Below the pieces are notes generated by a model that searched no databases, was not told the origin of the DNA, and saw only the letters and a program-made list of their open reading frames with translations. Below, piece after piece: positions 15,467 to 22,563 of a DNA stretch of 36,191 bases. Positions within the stretch are counted from its first letter, which is position 1, and the number at the start of each line of letters is the position of its first letter. Position numbers and translations under genes: made by a program. This DNA is from Bacteroides sp. (lineage in GTDB: Bacteria > Bacteroidota > Bacteroidia > Bacteroidales > Muribaculaceae): the NCBI GenBank assembly GCA_014801735.1, contig JAAVDO010000011.1, positions 1-36,191 of the forward strand, given 5' to 3'.

Positions 15467-15757
15467 TTAATCAGGAATCTCTATCAGTTTAAGATTGAGG
15501 ATCTTTCCATATCTGATAGCTGTAGAGATCTTGATGTCGCAATCCTGACCGTGGAGAAACTTGTTGATGTATTGAGGTGAAACACCGAGCTTTTCGGCGA
15601 GTTGTTTCTGTGACATATGGTTTGCTTCCATATATCTGAGCACCTTAAGAACAATTTTCTTTCCGGCAAGTATCTCCTCCTCATTTTTGATTGACCTTGC
15701 GGCCTCGGTCATCCATGAGGATACTTTGCGGATTCGTCTTGTTTTAGTATTTTCCAT
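15467..15757 (-). CDS. XRE-family helix-turn-helix regulator, antitoxin-like, unpaired
   Basis: This is a 96-residue DNA-binding protein. A charged N-terminal arm (residues 1-40) leads into an XRE helix-turn-helix at about 46-72 (MSQKQLAEKLGVSPQYINKFLHG), then a short C-terminal extension rich in I and K. The overall form is that of HigA/XRE antitoxins in Bacteroidetes. No toxin gene lies on either side: upstream there are 234 bases without an ORF, and downstream is the yigZ terminator. A TAACTTTA near-match to the -7 consensus sits at 15784-15777 on this strand, giving a leader of about 20 bases. It may be autoregulated, or may be what remains of a toxin-antitoxin pair. Confidence 0.8.
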   Translation of the reverse strand: MENTKTRRIRKVSSWMTEAARSIKNEEEILAGKKIVLKVLRYMEANHMSQKQLAEKLGVSPQYINKFLHGQDCDIKISTAIRYGKILNLKLIEIPD

Positions 15758-16021
15758 TTTGTTTGTTTTGCGGCTGTAAAGTTAACTCAAGTTGCTGAGA
15801 TGAACCTTCAAGATACTGTTAAATCCGTCAATTGCGTGTGGGGAAAGAATTGCTGATTCACCTGAGAATAAATTTCGAGAACGTAGATTTTTTGCTGCTA
15901 AAAGAATGACATTCAATAATTATTTGTAATTTCGTGGATGGAAATTTTGCAGGTGAGTGAGTGTGTTGCACTCTGAGGCATACTTACAGCCATGACTTCC
16001 TTAACGAATAATACCATAGTG

Positions 16022-17482
16022 ATGAAACTTCTTAGATATTTTATCGGCGGAACTCTCACCCTTGTATCGGCTATGAATACGGCAGCCGCGGGTATGGAGT
16101 GTGCGGCAGACAAAACGGTGGTGGCCTCCGCACCCGACTATTCGGTTACGCGCCGACCGGCAGCCGCCGACCGGCTCTTCACTTCGCCGGCTGTCGATGC
16201 AAAGATCGCGGCCGTAAAGGCCAAACTGACCAATCCAAAGCTTGCCTGGATGTTTGAGAACTGTTTCCCGAATACTCTCGATACTACAGTGCACTATCGA
16301 ACAGGTGCCGACGGCATGCCTGACACATTCGTATATACGGGTGACATTCACGCCATGTGGCTACGCGATTCAACAGCGCAGGTGTGGCCTTACTTACTAC
16401 TGGCCAACGATGATCCCGAACTGAAAAAGATGCTTGAGGGGGTGATACGCCGGCAGTTTTCGAGCATAATTCTCGACCCGTATGCCAATGCCTTCAACGA
16501 CGGACCGGTTGGCGGTGAATGGATGAGCGACATGACCGACATGCGTCCCGAGGTGTATGAGCGCAAATATGAGATTGATTCGCTATGCTATCCCGTGCGG
16601 CTGGCCTATGAATACTGGAAGCGCACCGGCGACACGAGCGTGTTTGATGATCAGTGGATCGAAGCCGTAGGCAAAATTCTTGCTACCTTCCGCGAGCAGC
16701 AGCGCAAGGATGGAAACGGATCATACCGCTTTCTGCGCACCACGGCGCGCGCACTCGACACCCTGAATAACGGCGGTCTCGGGGCTCCGGTCAATCCAGT
16801 AGGGCTGATTGTGTCGAGTTTTCGTCCGAGCGACGATGCCACCACACTTCAATTTCTTGTGCCAGCCAATTTCTTCGCTGTGTCGTCTCTAAGGAAGGCG
16901 GCCGAGATATTGCGCGATGTGAATGGCCGACAGGATCTGGCGGGGGAGTGCGAGACGCTTGCCGATGAGGTTGACAAGGCATTGCAGGAGTATGCCGTTT
17001 ACGATCATCCCGAGTTCGGCAAGATTTATGCCTACGAGGTAGACGGTTTCGGCAACCGGCTGCTGATGGACGATTCAAATGCTCCGAGCCTGCTGTCGCT
17101 GCCATATCTTACGGATGTGGCAGTAGACGATCCGGTGTATCAGAACACACGCCGGTTTGTGTGGAGCCGCAATAATCCATATTTCTTCGCGGGTTCGGCC
17201 GGCGAGGGTATAGGCGGTCCGCATGTGGGCTACGATATGGTGTGGCCCATGAGCATCATAATGAAGGCATTTACCAGCACCGACGATGCGGAGACAGCAG
17301 CATGCGTGAAAGCGCTGCTCGACACCGATGCAGGCACGGGCTTCATTCATGAGTCGTTCAACAAGGACGATGCCTCCAACTATACCCGCGACTGGTTTGC
17401 ATGGCAGAACACGCTGTTCGGCGAACTGATACTGTCGCTAATTGACAATGGTAAACTTAATCTGTTAAACTCAATAGAATAA
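16022..17482 (+). CDS. Glycoside hydrolase family 125, exo-alpha-1,6-mannosidase, exported
   Basis: GH125 enzymes remove non-reducing alpha-1,6-mannose from N-glycans or yeast mannan by inversion in an (alpha/alpha)6 barrel. I choose the start at 16022 (MKLLRYFIGG), which gives a signal peptide of about 23 residues ending in NTAAAG. The frame opens 30 bases earlier. The mature part has the family segments GDIHAMWLRDSTAQVWPYL, IILDPYANAFNDGP, EIDSLCYPVRLAYEYWKRTGD, GEGIGGPHVGYDMVWPMS and FINESFNKDD-like FIHESFNKDD. The length of 486 residues is normal. There is no lipobox, so it is likely periplasmic. It is followed after 7 bases by an exported M28 peptidase. No GH92 mannosidase or SusCD pair accompanies it. 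Confidence 0.9.
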   Translation: MKLLRYFIGGTLTLVSAMNTAAAGMECAADKTVVASAPDYSVTRRPAAADRLFTSPAVDAKIAAVKAKLTNPKLAWMFENCFPNTLDTTVHYRTGADGMPDTFVYTGDIHAMWLRDSTAQVWPYLLLANDDPELKKMLEGVIRRQFSSIILDPYANAFNDGPVGGEWMSDMTDMRPEVYERKYEIDSLCYPVRLAYEYWKRTGDTSVFDDQWIEAVGKILATFREQQRKDGNGSYRFLRTTARALDTLNNGGLGAPVNPVGLIVSSFRPSDDATTLQFLVPANFFAVSSLRKAAEILRDVNGRQDLAGECETLADEVDKALQEYAVYDHPEFGKIYAYEVDGFGNRLLMDDSNAPSLLSLPYLTDVAVDDPVYQNTRRFVWSRNNPYFFAGSAGEGIGGPHVGYDMVWPMSIIMKAFTSTDDAETAACVKALLDTDAGTGFIHESFNKDDASNYTRDWFAWQNTLFGELILSLIDNGKLNLLNSIE

Positions 17483-17489
17483 CTGAAAC

Positions 17490-18548
17490 ATGACTCTGAT
17501 AAAGACTGCATTTCTCGCCCTGGCCGCCTCACTGGCTCTGGCCGCCGGCGCCGTATCGCCGAAAGACACGGGCTTCAAAAAGCTGAAAGGCAAGATCACG
17601 ACACCCTCACCTAAAGAGATAGGATATAATACAATCAACCAGCAGACAGCCGAAGCCCATATAGGATTTCTGGCCGCCGACGAACTTGAGGGGCGTGAAG
17701 CCGGATATCAGAGCGGCCGGATAGCCGGGCTCTATGTAGAATCGCAGCTTAAGTCGCTCGGCCTGCAGCCCTGGGACGGCGAGAGCTTCACGCAGCCTTT
17801 TGATGCCTACCGCATAGAGCGTCAGAAAAAAGGGCGCTACACGGTGCATCCCGATTCGATAGCCAAACTTCAGGGACAGGTGCATCAGAAACTGGCGCTG
17901 AAAAATGTGATGGGAAAGATCGAGGGCAAGAATCCCGATGAGATCGTAATAATAGGTGCCCACTACGATCATCTTGGCGTTGATCCGCTGCTCGACGGCG
18001 ACAAGATATATAACGGAGCCGACGACAATGCGTCGGGTGTTGCGGCGGTGCTTCAGATAGCACGTGCTTTCATGGCCTCGGGTGTTCAGCCTGAGCGTAC
18101 TATCATTTTCGCCCTTTGGGATGGCGAGGAGAAGGGGCTGCTCGGATCGGAGCATTTCGTGCTCAATTTCCCGGAGCCTGAGAAGATAAAAGGTTATCTG
18201 AACTTCGATATGATAGGACGCAACAACCGCGAGGATGTGCCTGAACATGTTGTTTATTTCTACACTCAGGCCCATCCGGTGTTTGAAGAGTGGCTGCGTA
18301 ACGATATTGCCGAACGTGGCTTGAACCTGAAACCTGACTACCGGGCCTGGGACCGTCCGATAGGTGGCGGCGACAATGGCTCGTTTGCCAAACGCGACAT
18401 ACCCATCATCTGGTATCACACCGACTGGCACCCTGACTATCATCAGCCCTCCGACCACACCGAGCTGATCAACTGGCCGAAGACAGTCGACATCACCCGC
18501 GCCGCTTATCTCAACCTCTGGAACCTCGCCAACGAACCGAACTATTGA
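17490..18548 (+). CDS. M28-family zinc aminopeptidase, exported
   Basis: This is a 352-residue peptidase with a signal peptide (about 1-20, MTLIKTAFLALAASLALAAG). The di-zinc ligand set is visible: H158 in GAHYDH, D178 in GADDNASG, the catalytic E213 and E214 in DGEEKG, D240 in NFDMIGR, and H323 in PSDHTEL. M28 enzymes remove N-terminal amino acids from peptides; some act as glutaminyl cyclases, but the full zinc set favours a peptidase. It lies 7 bases downstream of the GH125 gene, so the pair is probably one transcript serving glycoprotein breakdown in the periplasm. The second point is inference from context. Confidence 0.9.
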   Translation: MTLIKTAFLALAASLALAAGAVSPKDTGFKKLKGKITTPSPKEIGYNTINQQTAEAHIGFLAADELEGREAGYQSGRIAGLYVESQLKSLGLQPWDGESFTQPFDAYRIERQKKGRYTVHPDSIAKLQGQVHQKLALKNVMGKIEGKNPDEIVIIGAHYDHLGVDPLLDGDKIYNGADDNASGVAAVLQIARAFMASGVQPERTIIFALWDGEEKGLLGSEHFVLNFPEPEKIKGYLNFDMIGRNNREDVPEHVVYFYTQAHPVFEEWLRNDIAERGLNLKPDYRAWDRPIGGGDNGSFAKRDIPIIWYHTDWHPDYHQPSDHTELINWPKTVDITRAAYLNLWNLANEPNY

Positions 18549-18570
18549 GACCTCACACCTTTTCCCATCG

Positions 18571-18768
18571 ATGATGAAGACAGGAGCGGCAAGAGCCAAC
18601 TTGTGGCTGTCGGTCGTGGCGATATGTTTGACACTGTTGGTACGAGTCACAGTTTTCACGTCCGACTGCAATCTTGTCATAATGGCGCTGACGTTTCTAA
18701 CCATCTATGGCTTTCTGTCAGTTGCCTCGGTGGTAGTGAGGCGATATATATCCTCCGATAATAATTAG
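18571..18768 (+). CDS. Small hypothetical membrane protein
   Basis: This frame of 65 codons begins 22 bases after the peptidase stop. It encodes two hydrophobic stretches (about 11-28, LWLSVVAICLTLLVRVTV, and 35-57, LVIMALTFLTIYGFLSVASVVV) and ends in a basic, polar tail RRYISSDNN. I do not recognise a family. The position in a likely operon and the clean two-helix pattern argue for a real gene. The short length and lack of a known homologue argue against certainty. Confidence 0.45.
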   Translation: MMKTGAARANLWLSVVAICLTLLVRVTVFTSDCNLVIMALTFLTIYGFLSVASVVVRRYISSDNN

Positions 18769-18819
18769 AGCCGGGCCAGTATTAGGCAGGTAGCTGCTGA
18801 TGCCGCTATAGATATTGAA

Positions 18820-18864
18820 TATCGGCCCCCTGAAGACCTTGTTGCAGGCTTCAGGGGGCCGATA
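18820..18864. terminator. Bidirectional hairpin between the peptidase run and the second PFOR gene
   Basis: A perfect 16-bp stem (18820-18835 with 18849-18864; TATCGGCCCCCTGAAG and its complement) sits 18 bases beyond the end of the second PFOR gene. Neither side has a good T-run, so it may act as a block or an RNA-stabilising 3' hairpin as much as a terminator. Confidence 0.65.
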
Positions 18865-18882
18865 GTGTGATAATATGCCGGC

Positions 18883-21800
18883 TTAGGCTTTTGCGGTTTT
18901 GTGCAGGTTGTCGAGGATGCGGTTGCAATCCTTCTGTAGTTCGGGCCGCAGTATGCCGGCCTCGGTTGGATCGGTCATGTTGAGGTCGGCGTAGCGGTCT
19001 TCGTTCATCACGTACTCCTCGACGGTGCGCACAGGCTCCGGGTTGGTAAATCTTGGCGAAGCCGTGAGGGGAGAGCTACCGTTGGTGCCGCTGTTGTCGG
19101 GGCCGGATGTAACGCTGTCGATGGTCAGTCCCGATCCGCCGCGGGCATACTCCTCCGGACGGAAGCGGTAGAGGGGCCAATAACCTGCCTCCACGGCGCG
19201 TCGCTGTTCGACTATGGAGTGGCCCAGTCCGGGCTGTATGCCGTGCATCAGACACGGGCAGTAGGCAATCACTATTGCCGGACCCGGATAGCGTTCGGCT
19301 TCGGCGATGGCGTCAATGGCCTGCTGATAGTTGGCTCCGAGGGCTATCGATGCCACATATACGTTGCCGTAGGTCATCATCATCCGTCCGAGCTCTTTCT
19401 TGGCCACGCGCTTTCCGTCGGGCGCATATTTGGCCACGGCGCTGCGGGGAGTGGCTTTCGACATCTGGCCGCCCGTGTTAGAGTAGCACTCGGTATCCAT
19501 CACCAGCACCTTGATCGGTTCGCCCGAGGCCAGCACATGGTCGAGTCCTGCGAAGCCTATGTCGTAGGCCCAGCCATCGCCGCCGATAGCCCATACAGTT
19601 TTCTTCGCAAACTGGTCGGCGGCGGCATAAAGGGCGGCGTAGGCCGGCGACTGATTCTTCATGGCAGCGAGCACGGCCGCCAGAGTGCGTCCGGTCTGCT
19701 GCGACAGCTCGGCATCGTCTTTCGAAGTATACCATGCCTCAAGCGCTTCTTTGACGTAAGCAGGTGTGGCGGCATCGTCGATCAGAGCCTTGGCCTGCTG
19801 AGCCACGCGCTGGCGCTGATGTTCCACCGACACAAGCATTCCATAGCCATATTCGCCATTGTCCTCGAAGAGCGAATTGCCCCATGCCGGGCCTCGCTTG
19901 CCGTCGGTTGTGCAGTATGCGTTCGAGGGGAAGTTGGCGCCCCATATCGAGCTACAGCCCGTTGCGTTGGCTATGATGAGCCGTTCGCCGAACAGCTGTG
20001 TGAGCAGTTTCACGTAGGGAGTCTCGCCGCAACCGGCGCATGCACCCGAGAATTCCAGACCCGGTTTATGTAGCTGGGATCCCTTTATCGTTGGTCGCGG
20101 TAGCAGTCCTCCTTTCTGCGATACATTGGCCTGTGCCCATTCCAGAAGCGGCACCTCGCGGTCGATCACCTCGCCTACGGGTGTCATTGTCAGCGCGTGG
20201 CCCGGGCAGATCAGCGAGCACGAAGAGCAACCGAGACAGTCTTCCGGGAAGTTCTGTATGTGGAATTTGTATCCCTCGGGCATACCGTGGGCATCCTTCA
20301 TGGCGAAACCATCGGGAGCCTTGGCGCTTTCGTCGGGCGAGAGGACGAAGGGACGTATTGCGGCGTGAGGGCAGACAAGCGAGCACTCCGTACACTCTAC
20401 GCATTTATTGGCATCCCAGACGGGCACACGGGTTGCAATCCTGCGGTGTTCGTAGGCAGTCGTGCCCATCGGCATTACACCGTCGGGAGCCAGCGCCGAC
20501 ACCGGAATGCTGTCGCCACGGCCTTCGATGCAGGGGGTGTGAATGTTTTTGATAAACTGCTCCACGGCAGTGTCGGGATAGGTCACGTTGCGTGTGCGCT
20601 TATCCTCCGGCTTGTCAGCCCAACCTTCGATAGCGGTGTAGTCTATTTTGTGAAGGGCTGGAAGTGTCATATCCATAGCCTTGAAATTGCGCTCCACAAC
20701 CGTACCTACCTCATGGCGGTAGGTGGCCGCTATGCTGTTCTTGAACACGGAAAGAGCGTCGTCGAACGGCACGATATTGCTCACCGACAGCCACACTGTA
20801 TCCATGATCGTGTTGATTCGGGGGCCGAGTCCGCACTGCGAGGCTATAGCGTCGGCATCGATGTTATACAGGGTCAGCTTACGGTTGGCTATAGTCTGGC
20901 GCATCTTGAGCGGCAGCTTTGTGGCGAGCTGTTCGGGCGTCCAGGGCGAGTTGAGCACAAACACACCCCCTTCGCGCACCTTTCCGGCCATATCAAAACG
21001 GTTGACGTATGAGGTTTTGTGACACGCCACATAGTCTGCGTCGCTGATCTCGTAGGCCGAGGTGACCGGAGCGTGGCCAATGCGGAGCTGCGATATGGTG
21101 TATCCGCCCGACTTCTTGGCCGAGTAGTTGAAATAGGCCTGCGCATAGATGCCCGGAGTGTTGCCGAGCACGGCGGCGAGCATCTTGGTACCGCCTACGG
21201 TGCCGTCGTTGCCTATACCGTAGAATATCGTCTGATATGTCGAGTGGGCCACCTTGGTCTCCACCGTCTCTGTGACGTCGAGCGACAGATGGGTCACATC
21301 GTCGTTTATTCCTACAGTGAAAGGATTCTTCGGCTCGGCCTTCGCCATCTCGTCGTAGATAGCCTTGACCATCGACGGGTCAAACTCCTTGCTCGACAAG
21401 CCGAAGCGCCCTCCAATCACCCTCACCTTGCGGCGGTCGGTGTTGTAGAGTGCTGTCATCACGTCCTGACACAATGGCTCGTGCTGTGCGCCCGGCTCCT
21501 TGGTGCGGTCGAGCACCGCTATGGTCTTCACACTGTCCGGAAGCGCCGCCAGAAACTCTTTGGTCGGGAAGGGCCGGTACAGTCGCACGGTGATCACGCC
21601 CACCTTGTAGCCTTTCTCCGAGTTGAGATATTCGGCAGTCTCGGCTGCTACCTCGGCTGCCGAACCGATCACCACTATCACGCGGTCGGCATCGGGCGCG
21701 CCGCTGTAGTCAACGAGGTGATACTGCCTCCCCGTGACGCTCGCTATCTTGTCCATAGCCTTCTGCACTATTCCCGGAAACGCGTCATAGTATCTGTTGG

Positions 21801-22488
21801 CAGCCTCGCGGTTCTGGAAATACACGTCGGGATTCTGGGCCGAGCCACGCAGGTCGGGATGTTCCGGATTCATCGAGCGGTGGCGGAAGGCTTCGACCTT
21901 CTCCCAGTCGACCAGCGGCCGGAGCGATTCGTAGTCGATCATGTCGATCGTGTCGAGTTCCGACGATGTGCGCCAGCCGTCGAAGAAGTGAAGCACCGGC
22001 ACCGATCCCTCGATAGCGGCAAGGTGGGCCACGGCTCCCAGATCCATCGTCTCCTGGACCGACGCCGACGAGAGCATGGCGAAGCCCGTGGCGCGACACG
22101 CCATCACGTCCTGATGGTCGCCGAATATCGACAGCGCGTGCGTGGCAAGCGAGCGGCAGCCTACGTGGAACACCACCGGCAGCAGCTCGCCCGCTATCTT
22201 ATACATGTTGGGTATCATCAGCATCAGTCCCTGCGATGCCGTGAAAGTCGTGGCGAGTCCGCCCGCGGCGGCGGCTCCGTGAACGGCGCCCGCGGCTCCG
22301 AGCTCGCTCTCCATCTCGCGCACTTCAAGGGCCTGGCCCATCAGGTTGCGACGCCCTTCGAGCCCCCACCTCAGCGCAATGTCGCCCATCGCGGCAATAG
22401 GGGTTATCGGATACACGGTCGCTACATCGCTGAGGGCGAAGGCAACGTGTGCTGCCGCCGTACAGCCGTCGATTATCTGTTTTTTCAT
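18883..22488 (-). CDS. nifJ: Pyruvate:ferredoxin (flavodoxin) oxidoreductase, copy 2
   Basis: This is a second full single-chain PFOR, 1201 residues. All key ligands are kept: ferredoxin-type clusters C696/699/702/706 and C751/754/757/761, the proximal cluster C817, C820, C845 and C1079, and the TPP motif GDGWAYDIGFAGLDH. Compared with copy 1, many surface positions differ. A Gly/Ser/Pro-rich stretch (roughly residues 1120-1145) is inserted between the GYWPLYRFRPEE helix and the final helix. The paralogue may have another 2-oxoacid or electron partner, but the conserved active site does not prove this. It lies downstream of an outer-membrane protein gene (75-base gap), and GTGTGGG/CCCACAC inverted repeats flank the leader (22492-22498, 22532-22538). 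I see no clear promoter. Confidence 0.93.
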   Translation of the reverse strand: MKKQIIDGCTAAAHVAFALSDVATVYPITPIAAMGDIALRWGLEGRRNLMGQALEVREMESELGAAGAVHGAAAAGGLATTFTASQGLMLMIPNMYKIAGELLPVVFHVGCRSLATHALSIFGDHQDVMACRATGFAMLSSASVQETMDLGAVAHLAAIEGSVPVLHFFDGWRTSSELDTIDMIDYESLRPLVDWEKVEAFRHRSMNPEHPDLRGSAQNPDVYFQNREAANRYYDAFPGIVQKAMDKIASVTGRQYHLVDYSGAPDADRVIVVIGSAAEVAAETAEYLNSEKGYKVGVITVRLYRPFPTKEFLAALPDSVKTIAVLDRTKEPGAQHEPLCQDVMTALYNTDRRKVRVIGGRFGLSSKEFDPSMVKAIYDEMAKAEPKNPFTVGINDDVTHLSLDVTETVETKVAHSTYQTIFYGIGNDGTVGGTKMLAAVLGNTPGIYAQAYFNYSAKKSGGYTISQLRIGHAPVTSAYEISDADYVACHKTSYVNRFDMAGKVREGGVFVLNSPWTPEQLATKLPLKMRQTIANRKLTLYNIDADAIASQCGLGPRINTIMDTVWLSVSNIVPFDDALSVFKNSIAATYRHEVGTVVERNFKAMDMTLPALHKIDYTAIEGWADKPEDKRTRNVTYPDTAVEQFIKNIHTPCIEGRGDSIPVSALAPDGVMPMGTTAYEHRRIATRVPVWDANKCVECTECSLVCPHAAIRPFVLSPDESAKAPDGFAMKDAHGMPEGYKFHIQNFPEDCLGCSSCSLICPGHALTMTPVGEVIDREVPLLEWAQANVSQKGGLLPRPTIKGSQLHKPGLEFSGACAGCGETPYVKLLTQLFGERLIIANATGCSSIWGANFPSNAYCTTDGKRGPAWGNSLFEDNGEYGYGMLVSVEHQRQRVAQQAKALIDDAATPAYVKEALEAWYTSKDDAELSQQTGRTLAAVLAAMKNQSPAYAALYAAADQFAKKTVWAIGGDGWAYDIGFAGLDHVLASGEPIKVLVMDTECYSNTGGQMSKATPRSAVAKYAPDGKRVAKKELGRMMMTYGNVYVASIALGANYQQAIDAIAEAERYPGPAIVIAYCPCLMHGIQPGLGHSIVEQRRAVEAGYWPLYRFRPEEYARGGSGLTIDSVTSGPDNSGTNGSSPLTASPRFTNPEPVRTVEEYVMNEDRYADLNMTDPTEAGILRPELQKDCNRILDNLHKTAKA

Positions 22489-22563
22489 CTGGTGTGGGGG
22501 AATAAGTGTAAGTATAACATTTATCTAACGACCCACACACTCAGAAGGTTTACTGCCCGCGGC

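Noticed and set aside
18769..18882. dif-type recombination site near the skew change
   Set aside because: No sequence with paired XerC and XerD half-sites is visible here or in the other gaps I scanned.
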